Positions 23,100-35,954 are shown, counted from the first letter of the stretch. The stretch is 64,000 bases of DNA from Peromyscus leucopus (GCF_004664715.2 NC_051071.1:7405231-7469230), one strand, 5' to 3'. Notes: a model not told the origin generated them from the letters alone. Numbers and translations are program-made.

Positions 23100-23505
23100 A
23101 TGTTGACTCAGGATTCTCTTGTGACCAGATCTCTGACAGTTATTCCAACTCCAAGTGGTCAGCCCTAAACCCAAACATATGAGTGACGGTAAATGGACTC
23201 ATTCAGTTGTATTAACATATATACATGTTAATTTACATATATGTGTAAATGTACTTGTATATGTATATGTACTTGTTTACAAGCTACACATATTACATGT
23301 ACATTAAATATATCACATAAATGACATGTGTATATATAAAAATCTATAAGAGGTTGTGAATTTGAGAGGGAGTATGGGGGATATGAGGGTAGCTAGAGGG
23401 AGTAAGGTATAAATGGGGTAGAAGAGGGAGTTTAATTATGTAAACATGGTACCCATGTATAAAATTATTTAAACTAAAATAAATGTTTAAAAAGAAAAAT
23501 ACCAT
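23100..23505 (+). mobile_element. Lx-type L1 3' end, plus strand
   Basis: Typical older L1 3'UTR text is present: 'ggattctcttgtgaccagatctctgacagttattccaactccaag' shape, 'gtaaatggactcattcagttgtatt', a variable TA/TG-rich segment (23210-23340), then 'gttgtgaatttgagaggga' with purine-rich 'gtagctagagggagtaagg', ending in an A-rich tail near 23500. The strong 5' truncation is typical of L1. Confidence 0.72.
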
Positions 23506-24925
23506 GATTTGAGTCTTTCATAGGACATCTACCTGGCCAAGAACATGGGATTACACAGAAAGACCTCACCTATTTACATCTAATCTGGAAAAACTTAGGC
23601 ATGTGTATTCACTCTTTCCTAATGGAAATATGCTTTTAATGACTTATAGGAAAACCTGTACCACTAGATAGTCTTATGTAATAGGGTGCATTCTATAAAA
23701 ATGTTAAAAATTGGAAATATTATTTTATACAAAACCCAGAACTATCTGGTTAATTCATGTCAAACTGTTCCAGTTAGAAATATGAACAGTACTGTATAGC
23801 CTCAAGATAAATTTCCTATTGACAGTCTACAGATTTTGCAGGACTGTCTAAATTAGAATAACTAATGGCTTAAGTCAAATTATTAGAGAAAGTATTTTAA
23901 AATATCATTAAAATTAGAAAAGTTAATTAGCAATATTTGACCAATCAAAATTGGTTATGGTTGAAATGTGAGTTTTTCATTTAAAATTTTAGGCTACAAT
24001 CTAAGATATAATAGCAATTGAATGGTGGTTACCCTCCTGTGTTATCAGCATGTAATTGTACACATTAATGTGTTTGAATTTTTATGTGCATCATATTACT
24101 TGTCTTTAAACTTATCCATATGCATGAATTCAACTTTATTTAAGTATTCTTACAAATGAACCTAACTCTAAAGTTTAAATAAAATGAAAGAGCTCAATAT
24201 CTTATGCCATTCTTGGTGAGAATGCAAACACATTATTCTCCTCTGTTCTCACTGGATAATTTTATTGCCAATTTATGGGAAAGAGACACTTAAAATATGT
24301 GATTATGTAATAAAACTTACTAGAGTAAAGTTATTTTTACATTTATACACTGGTGATCCACGATCATAAAATATCATCTGATTGTGACTAATTAGGGCCC
24401 AGTGACTTTTCATTGACCTAAAAGAGAAGGTTTATGTTTTGTAGGTCTGGAAAATCTGTAAAGAAGCACAGGGCCCTTTGGGAGCCTCATAGCAGCTGTG
24501 TATTTGAGTATGGTTTTAGAGGTTATTTCCTTTGACACTCATGACCTTCTAGAACCTTCACAGTGTAGAACAAGAGGCTTCTCTAATTAAGACTTGTTTG
24601 TGATGTAGGTATATGATGTCATCTTACTTAAAAATATATTAAAGCTATCCTTTTAATCACACACTCGTCTATATTCTGTAGATATGCTTGGAATGTTTAC
24701 CTAGAGAATTATCCCAATGTTTCACATGGGCTGTATGCATTGTAATTTTTGAGAATGATAATTATGCTAATAGCATCATAAGGAACTACATGTCCTCTGG
24801 ACACATAATATTTGGAAGGGTCATGATAAATTAGTCAGCTTATGGCTGTAAAGTATCAAGGAGAAGAAATATAACATTAGCAAAAATAAAAATAAAAGGA
24901 TAGCGAAAAATAAATAAAAGAGAAC
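23506..24925. other. Unique AT-rich non-coding DNA
   Basis: No repeat family or exon-like signal recognised. Confidence 0.5.
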
Positions 24926-24930
24926 AACAC

Positions 24931-25042
24931 ATGAGTAAGCTAAAATGTGGGTTTCTCAATGTGGGAATGACACATGAGTAAGCTAAAATATGGGTCTCTC
25001 AAGGTGGGGATGACATGAGTAAGGTCAAATGTGGGTCTCTCG
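24931..25042 (+). repeat. Minisatellite, unit about 42-45 bp, three copies
   Basis: Three successive copies of 'atgagtaagctaaaatgtgggtttctcaatgtggg.atgacac' begin at about 24931, 24973 and 25015. They differ by small indels and substitutions. Confidence 0.85.
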
Positions 25043-25420
25043 GTGTGTGTCTTGAACAGTGCTTCTTACACTTGAGCATCGGGTTTAGTGAGCAACAACT
25101 GAATATTCAATACTTTGTTAATAAAGAAAATATATAGACAATGAATGAAAATCATTATATTTGGTCAGTATATTTTCTAAAGAAATAACTGCCATGCCCT
25201 CAAAAATCCATGGAAATTAACTTGGAGAACTGCTGTGAAATATTCATTTGTACACTGTGAAGATATGTTCCTCTCATTTTTAGTAAAAAGCTTAATTGTC
25301 TGATAGCTAGGTGGGATTTTGGGGGGCAGAGAGAACCCTGGGAAGTCAGAGGAATTGTGAACCAGACATGGAAGAAGCAACATGGGAAGTTAATAGATGA
25401 AGTAAATGAGCCTCTGGGTA
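25043..25420. other. Non-coding DNA
   Basis: Nothing recognised. The minus-strand frame 25177-25383 has no recognisable family. Confidence 0.45.
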
Positions 25421-25421
25421 G

Positions 25422-25473
25422 TATATATATATTAATATATATATTAATTATAATTTATTAATATATATTAATA
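25422..25473. repeat. AT-rich palindromic tract
   Basis: Alternating 'tatatatatattaatatatatattaatt' followed by 'attaatatatattaat' gives near-perfect self-complementarity and could extrude a cruciform. Confidence 0.7.
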
Positions 25474-25477
25474 GAAA

Positions 25478-25624
25478 TGGATTAATTTAAATTGTAAGAG
25501 CTGGCTGGAGACAAGCCTAAGCTATCAGCCAAGCATTTATAATTAATTAGTCTCTTGGTTATTTGGCAAGCAGCTGTCAGGACAGAGCTGATCAGTGGTC
25601 TAGATGGAAATCTCCACCTACAGA
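25478..25624 (+). mobile_element. LTR-like interspersed repeat fragment
   Basis: The phrases 'gattaatttaaattgtaagagctggctgg', 'acaagcctaagctatcagccaagcatttataattaattag' and 'ggcaagcagctgtcaggacag' match a repeat I have seen many times in cricetid genomes, probably the 3' portion of an ERV LTR. Family name and ends are uncertain. Confidence 0.5.
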
Positions 25625-28600
25625 GAGCCACACCAGAGCAACATCACATAGGACAGACTCAGAAGTACAGTGTGAAAGTGTGATGAGTTAAAGAGTAGAA
25701 ACATTTTGTACAATCTAAATGTCAGGCAAGTATCAGGGGGATTATGATGTACTTGGAATCAAGATACTGATACAGTTTTGAATTAAACAGAGAACAGTTC
25801 TTTAAATAACTACAGAACTATCTAGGAAAATACCTCCTTACATAAAATAACATTTACTGTATTTATGGGTTTTAAGACACTTATAGGATTTAAATGTCAA
25901 TTATTTTCACATACACTCTATGAATATTCATGTTTACATAATTTTGGAAAGAAAATACATGGGATATAATCATGCAAAGTGTCACTCACTCCATCCCACA
26001 CAATGCCATACAGCAGGATTCAAAGACACTGGAAATGTGAATGCTTTATTTCATTTTGTCACCATGAAGAGCTCACAGCTTTCCCACCAAGAGAGGGGAT
26101 TCTTCCTGACTGTTGACTTCCGCACAAGTAACATGACATTTTTGTGTAGCCATGATGCACCAAAGAAAAGCAACATCTTCTTTTAATATTTCTTTTAATA
26201 TTTCTTTTCTTACAATATTGTTTTTTTTCATCTTAAGTTTATAAAAGTAAAATATCCAATCAATTCTCAAAAGATTTATTTATGGTAGATTTACTTTTTC
26301 TCAACCAGCTATCATTGTGTCATTGTGACTGTGATTGTGTTAAAAGGTCCCTTTAAAAACACTGCCCTCTGATTAATGAAGTAGCACAAATGTTGATTTC
26401 TACAAGAAAGCAGAACAGTAGTCCATAGGCCACATAAACAAGTAGAAAGGGGACTGGACATAAGCATTGGTTGATTCATTCTGATTATTTGTTTATTTAT
26501 TGGGATTTGGGGTTATTTGCCATGAAATTTGTAAAAAATATAACTGAGTATTAACAGTGTAGTAATTATTAAGAAATAACATCTGAAAAGAACAACAGGG
26601 AGTATCAATAAGAGAAAACCACAGACACATAGGAGGGCAATGGATTGAATTGATAGGGTATAGCAAAAAGAAAAAGGGAAAAACAAAAGAAATAAACCAC
26701 TCTCAAATGATATTTTTCCCATCATCATCACTACAGATTACTAATATAACCATTTTTGTAAATGTAAATAGTACAGAATACACAATCATAGCACTGAATC
26801 AAGACTGTGCTCATGGTAACTGTCCTAATTACATGATTAAACAATTCTATATACTGAACACGTCATACAATTTATCATTTAATCCACTCAACTACTCTAT
26901 TAGACAACTTTAAGAAATCTTCAAAGTCTTGAGAAATACAAGGTGTCTTGGAGAGCACCAGAGCCTTGCCATTTACAAAACAGGAAGTGTTTCTTCTTTG
27001 TTTCTCTGCAGTTGTGTTTTCAATGAATCAATTAGATAAGTAGGGAAAATCTGCTGAGTTACACATCATTTTTTTTCTCACTATAAATACAAGAATGAAG
27101 AGGTAGGGGATTCACAAACCTAAAACCTGAACAGGAAGAGGGAGGTTTACAAGTTACATCAGGGAAATGATTGATAACTCCAGAAACAGTATTTCATCCT
27201 TCAAAGTTACCTCTCCCATTTTTTTAATAGATCAGGTACATTCAAAATTGTAAACAATATCTTTACATCCTTACTGGATTTTCTCACAGTCAGAAAATGA
27301 CTCATGATCACCAGACAAAGGACCCCAGCATCAACCGGTTTGGGATGGAGTTAGAAATGTCACCATGATGTTGTCTGGCCTTGGATGTAAGGGTGACTTG
27401 TGCATACAGAAAGGTCATGAGTAATGAAAGCATGATTTTGCCAAAGGTGAACCTTTCTTCTTTCTTGTTAGTGTTCACTGGATGTTTTTCCAGGTGGAAC
27501 AAACAGCCTTCAGCGATGAGGGGATCTGGGTGGTGTTTTAAATCCTTTTCTGTTATTTGGGGAAAATCTCAGAACAGTAGTCTATGAACAAAACTATGTG
27601 TTTGCAGTCTGGGAAGAAAAAAGAAGCACAGGATATTGCTATCTCTTCAATTTAAAAAAATTAATTATTTCCTTTACTTTTCAAGATTAAAAGTAATCTC
27701 TATTTTGTACCTTTGACAGTGGCAAATGAAGTAAAATGTGATCCTAGACAAGAATAAGGGAGACAACTTTAGATGACAGAGAGTATTAATTATGCTAAGA
27801 GTTGACAAATTATAAGAAACAGAAAATGGTAAATGTTCATTAAACTGTAATATGATATCACTGGAGATTTGAAGAATGTAAAATTAATGAATTTTGTTTT
27901 CAGAGAAAACACAAGATAAAATTATGAAGCTATGACAAGTATAACTTCTTCTGTAAAATAAATCTGAAGAGGATTACATGTGAGATGGATCATTAGCCAC
28001 AAAGGGACATGGTAGTAATTTTATTGATATTGTATAGTAATATTTATTGTTAGAAAAAAAATTGAAGGAATGAAAGCTTCAGCATGAAGGAACTGCTGAT
28101 GGCAGACACTGAAAGGAGGTTGTACTCCATAGGAACACACAAGGTAAGTTGGGGTGAGAGGAAGAGCGGCATTTCCAGAGAAGTCATAAAGCTGGAAGAA
28201 GTCTGCCGAACAGGAGTGTCTCTCAGAATTACACTTTGAGGGGACTGCAGACCTAAAGGACTCACTGTTAATCTGGAAACCAAAGGGAAAGGAATAGGAG
28301 ACTGAGAAGCTGTACATCTCGGCTGGAAGCAATGAAATTGAAACTAAATACCTTGAAGGAGAGAATATATCTAAAAGACTCTTAATGAGCTCAAGTTACT
28401 GCTCAAGAATAGAGCCCTTACTTCTCATATGTGTGGCCTGTCTGTTTCCTCACAACATGACAAAAACCAGACCAATAAACAGATAGGTAGATGATAGATA
28501 ATAGCAGATTCATCCTAAAGACAAGATTGAACTGTGGCTGAAGACAATGAAGATGTAATAACTCCTGAGCAGACACAAACCAACCTTCCAGCAGCTGGCA

Positions 28601-30545
28601 ATCAGCACTATGACAGAGGAGACAAATAGATGTGTTCATAGGTTATTTAGATTATCTTCCCTAACTTGATCAAGGACATTGATGAGGAAGATAAATTCCA
28701 GAAGCTACAGTTTCAGTTTCTCCTGGAGGAATGTGGGCAGAGATTGTTAAGAAGGATCCTTAGTGTCACTAAAATTACATCTGGCACCTATAGAGCTAGT
28801 AATTAAGGGTTACAAAGGGGATGCTTGCATGGCCATTGCATTCAATAGGTGTAGTTTTTTGTTTGCCCCTGAAACACCTGAAATGTTTAAAATAGGACCA
28901 GTGTCTTAATTTTCAGTTGCCTTCCCTCTATGACAGAAAATAACTGTAAAGACATCAGAGTGGTTTACTGAAGTAATGACAACTGTAATGGAACCTGCCT
29001 CATCACATCGAGCATCCCATAAGTATCTGGAGTAATTACACTGCATGTCAATCTTTCACTCAAATTCGGTACATATGATAAATATAGAAAGTTAAAATTA
29101 TAGAGAGAATGAAGCCAAGAGAGAATCACTTGATTTTTCTATTACAAATAATAGATGGAGCATGCCTTCTCCATTAAGTAGGAAGTGAGAATAAAGTTCA
29201 GGGTTAGTTTTTTAAAAAGCAGTTAGTTTGCTCCACTGGTGACAGAATCTATTAACTTATTGCCACTTACTCCATTTTTTCACACATGGGCAAAATATTA
29301 ATTCAACCCTTAATACAGCTCTAATGCCTGGGAGTAGTTTTGTCACCAGCTCATTAGGTCACTACTTGAAGTTTCTTATTGAAATATGATTTTTAAATAG
29401 CAAAAGAGCTGAATATGTTGGTGGAATGAGATCTTGAAATTTAAAGAGGATGTACTTTCTTCTCTAATTAGTAGCAATGAGACACTGAAATATATAAGAC
29501 TGGTGTGTCTTCACCAAATCATTTCTAGGGCAAGAGAATAAACAACTTCTAAATGTTCACTTCTTACTTGGTTTCATTTGACAGTTAGGTTTGGGAGTAT
29601 ATTTCAAATGTGTGTTAAGGATACAAATGGCACAGCAACCATGAGACACAGTGCTCTGTATAACAGGAGCAGGAATCTCAGTACCATCTATGAAGATGCA
29701 TTCCAAGCCCCGGTTTAGAGTCAGCCAAGTGATCTCACCTTCAGTGCATGCTTGGGTGATGCACATGCTTGTTCAGGTTTGGAAGGCTTATTAAAAACTG
29801 CTCTTATATCTCAGTACTCTGTTCTTTTGTATGCTTGTTAGAACACTTGGTTTCTGAGTAAAGAGAACCACTGTTATATCAAAACTCGAAAAACAGAGAC
29901 CCAGTCCAGAAAACACTTTAAATGGCCATGTGCAGTCCAGGGAGGCATTTGCTTGCTACTTCCATGCTTTCCTTTCTCGAAACCAGATGACAAAGGCTCC
30001 GCATGCTGACATGCCATCACTCCCACCGAACTGAGTTTCCTGGCAATGACAAATCTTTTGCTAGAAGACGCAGGATGTTCGTGCTGTGTTCACTAGTGTA
30101 GCTCATCAATTTTACCAACCACAGCTTTTGAAAACAAAATTGTAAAATATGACTGAACATACAGTTTGAAGATGGAGGATAAATTTTCCTATGACAAAAA
30201 CAATTTTTAAACCCATAAGTTTGTACTTGGTGATATGTACATTGTCAGAAATGATAGTTGTGTTGAATTGTCAGTCTAAGGGAATTTAAGCAAGCAAGGA
30301 CCGAATTGAACAACATAGTTAAGACTTAATTGTTTATGTTATGAATGTAGTATATTCTTAACATTTAATACTTCCTTAACATTTAGAAGGGAAGAAGGAA
30401 TATTGATTTGTTTAATTTAAAATTGGACTGGGGATTAGAAACAAGGTTGCAGCTATGCTAATCATCTGATATGCTTATAAAAATAAAAACTGGAAGTTTT
30501 GTATTTGCAGTAAGTGTTAAAAACAAACTAATTAAAAAAATCTTC
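25625..30545. other. About 5 kb of largely unique non-coding DNA
   Basis: I recognise no interspersed repeat here. Open frames (25920-26186, 26650-26913, 27381-27587, 28021-28332, 28418-28639, 29557-29766) are short, overlap on both strands and carry no known domain. A splice-donor-like 'acaaggtaagt' at about 28138 is isolated. This is the longest repeat-poor block in the window, so it is the best place to look for conserved non-coding elements. Confidence 0.45.
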
Positions 30546-30549
30546 ACCC

Positions 30550-30745
30550 AGAAATAGAGAGATGGCCCAGCAGTTAAGAACCCTTCCTGCTCTTACAGAA
30601 GACCCATCCAGGTTTGGTGTCCAGTGCCCACACCAGTAGGTTCACAGACATCCATAGCTCCAGTTCCCAGGGATGTGGACACTCTTGACTGGTAGTAATT
30701 GCAGTCAGGTTTGAAATGTACCACAGTTGGACTTTCAGCCAAGAA
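30550..30745 (+). mobile_element. Decayed B2/B3-like SINE, plus strand
   Basis: The head 'agaaatagagagatggcccagcagttaagaacccttcctgctctt' is typical of the B2 tRNA-derived region, followed by 'agttcccagggatgtgg'. It is heavily mutated and has no clear tail. Confidence 0.7.
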
Positions 30746-31032
30746 CATTCACAGATAATGGATGGCTGCAAAGTTTAAATAAAACTATCAATTTCTCAGA
30801 AGAGAACTTACACCACTTTATTAAATATAATATCTATCTATGAATTTAAGTGAATAAAAGTCACCCTATAGGTCTATAATCATAAAATCTCCAGTTGAAG
30901 AAAACACTAGTTATGTGTGAGGAAAAAATTATGAAGTATATGGATATGCTCTTTGTGATGGGGCTCACTAATCTCACTGCTTCTTACTCTTACTGGTATA
31001 GGAGATTTTATTTCCCTTTAAATTTTATACAA

Positions 31033-31196
31033 GCCGGGCGTTGGTGGCGCACGCCTTTAATCCCAGCACTCGGGAGGCAGAGCCAGGCGGATCTCTGTGA
31101 GTTCGAGGCCAGCCTGGGCTACCAAGTGAGCTCCAGGAAAGGCTCAAAGCTACACAGAGAAACCCTGTCTCGAAAAACAAAAACAAAAACAAAAAC
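31033..31196 (+). mobile_element. Young B1 SINE with perfect target-site duplication
   Basis: A nearly consensus B1: it starts gccgggcgttggtggcgcac and has an intact pol III B box (gagttcgaggcc at about 31098-31109). The cricetid-type middle 'gggctaccaagtgagctcc' follows, then 'gaaaccctgtctcg' and a (CAAAAA)n tail. The 13-bp direct repeat AAATTTTATACAA occurs at 31020-31032 and 31197-31209 without mismatch. Conservation of both body and duplication makes it one of the most recent insertions in the window. The 124-aa frame 30895-31269 merely crosses it. Confidence 0.97.
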
Positions 31197-31209
31197 AAAT
31201 TTTATACAA

Positions 31210-32520
31210 AGAAAATGTGTTCTTGTTAACATCCTTCTAAGAATAATTAGACTTCAACTGTCAGCTTAGAGGAGCCCAGGGTTTTCAACAGATAGTTATG
31301 CATGCTTTGCAGCGGTGGTTAGTCACTAACATCTCACTCTTTGGTTTGTATTATAATTCTTGGTTGTTGAAAAACATTTTAGCACATTTGCTGCAGAAAC
31401 ATAGTGTTTGGGTGGCTCTGAGATGAGATATTTTCTGTATGCATGGTCACTAGCATGGTGACCTTCCTATGTCATTGAGAAGGCAAAGGGGGAGATAAGT
31501 GCTGTGTATATGAATTTTCTGAACTGTTTTTGGAACTATAGCTTTGAAAGAGTAGGTTTTATTGGTTTATCTAGTGAAGGAATTATTAGAAAGCACATAT
31601 TTACAGAGAGATTTACACTTCAAATAAGTAAAGCAAAGCTTACTTTAAGAATGTTTAAGATTCAGTGAGAAAAAGAGAGGAAATCCCACAAGAAAAAAAG
31701 TCAAGATTAGTTACTATCATTTACTAAAATTAAATTATATACAATACTTACACGTGTACAATAATTTTCAATGACTAGAGGATTTTATCTAAAGTTACAG
31801 AGAAAATATGAAAATTATTAATGGTTTTTCCTAAAATGAGTCATTGTAACTAACAGCTCTAGTTCAACTCAAATCTATAAGAAAGTAGTTTTAAAAATAC
31901 ATATAGTTTACATAAAGTATTGTGCTCTTAATTATTTTCCTAGGAAGTTTTGTTCATAGATGTTTTGCATTCCCTGATTACAGATTCAGAGAACAAGAAG
32001 AGGGTGATGATTTAAAAGAAGAAGGTATAGGTGTCAGGGCAGTCACTAAGCAGGAATTTAACACTGGTAGGACACTATTAAAGAAGAGGACAGAGAAGGA
32101 AAATATCCTGCAGACAAGGTTCCAGGAGCTCAAGGCAAGGCCTTGGACACCAGAAGCTCCCCACGGAATAAAGGAAACAAGAAAACATTTCAAATGAAGA
32201 AGCTGAACTAGCCAAGAATTTACCAAAACCAGCAAGACAAAAATGCAACTACTTTTTAAGTCTAAATTTAGTTTCTCCAAGGCTGGAGAACAGAAAGTAG
32301 CAGGATAAGAACATAAGGGTCATACAGCAGTAACAGGAAATGCAAATATAGATGAATATGTCTGGTGAATGACTCCCTATATTATTTTGTCTTAAGTAAC
32401 TTTAATATCTTTATAAATTACAGTTGATTGTGATATCCTTGCATATCTTTGCTTACGATATAGTCTTGATCATGAGTACATAGAAAAGAAGGTGAATTTT
32501 ATCCTAACATTTCTTTTCCC
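31210..32520. other. Non-coding DNA
   Basis: No repeat recognised. The frame 31922-32197 (91 aa, with a hydrophobic start 'LLIIFLGSFVHRCFAF' and then a charged tail) superficially resembles a short secreted peptide. It has no recognised relative and overlaps a frame on the other strand, so I do not call it. Confidence 0.4.
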
Positions 32521-32523
32521 TGG

Positions 32524-32980
32524 TGTGATGACTAGTTTTATGTCTATTTGACACAAGCTAGAGTTATTCATGAGAGGGGAAGTTCAACTGAGAAAATGAC
32601 TTCATAAGATGAGGCTGTAGACAAGCCTGTAGGGCATTTTCTCAGTTAGTGTTTGATGGGGGAAGGCCCAGCCAATTTTAGGTGGGGACTAGTCCTGGGT
32701 TCAGTAAGAAAGCAGGCTGAGCAAACAATGAGAAAAAAAACAGCAAGCAGCCTTACTTCATGGCTTCTGCATCAGCTCCTGCCTCTAGGTTCCTGCTCTA
32801 TTTGAGTTTCATGAGGTCACTATTTATGATAGCCTGGACTTTGTGGTGATGCTGCTGTTTGGGGAGTCACCCATCCTCTTATGAACAACCCCTCATCCAT
32901 GTTCTGTGAGAAAGCCCGATAAATCCATGGCTCTCACCAAGTTGAGCTTTGGTGAAATCATACCTTAGTCTGTGGTTGCC
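32524..32980 (+). mobile_element. ERVL-MaLR LTR (ORR1-like), plus strand
   Basis: It opens TGTGATGACTAGTTTTATG and carries 'atttgacacaagctagag', 'gggcattttctcagttagtg', 'tgatggg.gaaggcccagcc', 'agaaagcaggctgagcaa' and 'cttctgcatcagctcctgcctc'. These are shared, in reverse orientation, with copies at 40910, 46463 and 59158. The 3' end is diverged and approximate. Element class is from general resemblance, not a search. Confidence 0.8.
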
Positions 32981-34680
32981 CTTTTGCCTTTTCTTCTTCT
33001 GAGGAAATGTCACTTCAATACTAGTGCACATTTATTGTATGAAAGTTGGTGCTTCATTATGGCATTTCATAAATTATATGATACACTTTGGTCCTCTCTA
33101 CCCTCTCCATTAGCTACACAAAGGAACTCTTGTAGAGGTGAAAACTTATAATGTATTAGTCACAGCTCCTGGGGCTGAGGATAAGTGGCATCTTCAGAAG
33201 AACAAAGAACAAATGCTCAACTCTTAGGCAGGGACCCATCCAATCCCTGACCTCAGCTCCTATCCTAATTGTGTCCTCCTTTCCTTCACTTGAAGTTATC
33301 TGTCCTTTCTTTTCCTCTTTAGATGTACAAATATTCTTTAAAATCAAAATAATTCCTAGAGATCTTCTCTGCTTTCATGCCTGTAAGTCTCATTGGGCGT
33401 AAAACAAAACATAATGAAGACTATATTCATAGGAAAGAGTGAAAAGATGTACACAAATTTAGAATATTAATAAATGTTGCATTCACACATTAAAGGCACA
33501 ACTTCTCAGTATTATTCTCAGGAATGCATCATCATAAAATACAAAATGCTTAGTTCTCCCCCCCCACACACACACACACAGAGTGTAAATGTAAATGAAC
33601 ACATCTATGAAAAAGCTACCATGGTGACCTGTGGTCAGTTCTCTAAGGCTCAAATTTCACGCTTATAAAATGAGAGTGTTAAAGCAGGTGATTTCAAAAG
33701 GCCCAACAGCCCCCAAAGCTGTCTCTGTGTTATTAAAACTGTATGAAGAAAACCAACTCAGTGGGGTGGCAACTTATGAAATTTTTAGCTTATTCCAGCT
33801 CGAGTTTCTTCTTAGCAGATTTTATGTCACAATGGGAACAGATGCTATTTGACTTTATAATTTGGGTTTAATTGATTTACAGGCTCATGGTGCCCTGCAG
33901 TGGAATGGCTTCTCTACGCAGGAGATAAGTGCTACTCTAGAAGATGTTTCAACTCTCTGAGATGAAATTATGTTTATGATTCCTGCTGAAATTGCTATTG
34001 CCTTTATTACTTTCCAACTCCTGCTTGCCTTGGTCTGCTTGTTTCTGCTCACTGCCCTTTCTCTTGTCTTGCCATTCCTAGAGGTTCTATCGCTCCCATT
34101 TACAAAATAAAAGGCTGTGTTTCTCCACACCCTTTCCTGAGCTCCTGATGCATGTCTAGTCTTTTATGACAAATGAAGAGTGTAGGATTAGCAGTCCAAA
34201 ATGGAACTCACTTTGTCTCCATTTATACTGTTAGGCCACTAATTCCATGATTATTATCCACAATTTCTCAGTCACTAAGGCTGGAAAAGTTTCATTATGT
34301 CATAATACTACCCTTTCCTTTCCCCCTCCCTATTAGCAACAAAGTTCCATAATAGTACAAATGCTCCCAGTACAGGGGTTAGATTGTCTAGTTCAAATTC
34401 TAGTTCCTCTGCCTCCTGACTGTAAGCTCTTGGGACTCAGCTCCCACTCTGTGAAATGGAGCCAATAGTCTGTCCAGGAGCTTTTTATGCTGATAATATC
34501 AAATGGTGCTTGTGGAGCTCTTGGTGCAGATACATCACCGAACAAGCGAGACCTACATTACTCCCAATCTTTGCAGCGCTTTCCTTAAATCTCCATAGAC
34601 CTGTCTACTACCATAACATGGTCTTGCTTGCCTCACGCACAACTGTCTACTCTTTCACTTTCCTTTGTTGCTGTATTTTT
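32981..34680. other. Non-coding DNA
   Basis: No recognised repeat apart from a short (CA)n at about 33567-33580. Frames at 33474-33852 and 33885-34130 overlap on both strands and show no domain. Confidence 0.4.
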
Positions 34681-34681
34681 A

Positions 34682-35290
34682 TTTTTTTTTTTTTTGAGAA
34701 AGATTTTTATTTGGGAAGGAGGAATCCAGGAGAGTAGCTGCTCCTACAAGGGTGGAGAGAACAACTCTCAAATGACCAGGCAGGGCAGTTTATATAGGAT
34801 GTTTTGGAGATGTAGTCAACTAATCAGTTTTGTTTCTGCCCAGGGATTGGCCAGTTTTGTGGGCTAGGGACAGAGATGGTCCTGATTACAGGGACAAATT
34901 GTTTTTCTTTCACTGTCCTTTCTTGGCTTTTTGACACTACCTTAAAGGCCACGGCTCATTTCCTTCACTGACTCTGGTTCTAGGGACCAAAAGTGTTATT
35001 TTGGCACCAGTTTCAGAGTCAGGGCATGTTTCCTTGTTTCATTTCTCTGACTCAGGTCCAAAATACAACTCGTGTTTCTTTCCCTGGTCTTGGGCTCTAG
35101 AGACAGGATTCTGCTGTCCTGCACTGTGATTGGTTGGTTTCACAAGTCAGATGGCCAGAGTCAGAGATGGCACTGATTTGAGCCAAATTGTGGATTTTTT
35201 TTTTTTTACTGGCTTTATCTGAGTCATCATTTACTATTTCTGGTCTCCAGGATCATTCTGTGTTTCTTTACCCAGCACCTTTTCCCTACA
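34682..35290 (-). mobile_element. ERV U3-R segment ending in poly(A), minus strand
   Basis: Read on the minus strand this matches 21350-21927. It has the duplicated 'gccagt..aa' U3 block, a CCAAT-like 'ccaaccaatcacagtg', a better TATA box (TATATAA; plus-strand 34790-34796) and 'ctctccaccc.tgtag.agcagctactc'. The poly(A) signal is at 34706-34711 (plus-strand tttatt). Ten bases after the signal the element becomes a run of 14 A (34682-34695 as T). No U5 follows. That is the expected end of a polyadenylated retroviral RNA. The 5' limit near 35290 is approximate. Confidence 0.8.
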
Positions 35291-35950
35291 CTTTTGATAA
35301 AACAATAATCAATGAAACTACATCATCTACCCTTAGACTTTTGCTCAGGTGACTGACACATGAAGACATGAATTCTAATGTATCCATGACTAATTACTGA
35401 CATTCAAACAAAGATGGATAACAAACAATATTTCAAGGGAATTTGTGAAAAAATATTAAAAATACAACCATGAACAAAAGTTCACCACCATTTCACAAAC
35501 ACCCTTACTTGAAAAGTGTGATCACATACTGCCTGAGACTTAAATAGAAATCAAACACTTAGATGATCGCCATCCCATTTTATACATTGCAGCTTATAAA
35601 TACCTCTCACTACATGAAAGTCAAAAAAGATGAACAAAAACCACAGAAGGAATGAAAAGACCACAAAATAAACTTCACTAATTGAACTTGCCACACATAT
35701 AGCATGTTTCAATATCTATCTCTAATGTTGCAAAATAGAAACCACAATGTAGTCTTCACAACAGTCTTTAGTGAACTTGGTTAATGACTTACTTACTTCA
35801 AAGCTACAAGGAAAAAAGACTTAAAACAAAGTTTCTTTTTTCCTTGAATTGAAAATGATTGTGATGTCTAAAGTCTTACATAAAGTTTACATAAATAAGG
35901 TTGCTTTTGTATGAGTACCTACATATTTCCTGTTGTCAAGATGATATAAA
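35291..35950. other. Non-coding DNA
   Basis: AT-rich, nothing recognised. Confidence 0.45.
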
Positions 35951-35954
35951 GAGC

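Noticed and set aside
28130..28160. Splice-donor-like ACAAGGTAAGT that might mark an exon
   Set aside because: No convincing open frame, acceptor or polypyrimidine tract accompanies it on the plus strand, and the motif is expected by chance in 64 kb.
31922..32197. 91-aa frame with a hydrophobic start resembling a signal peptide
   Set aside because: No recognised family, no supporting splice or promoter signal, and an equally long frame lies on the opposite strand.
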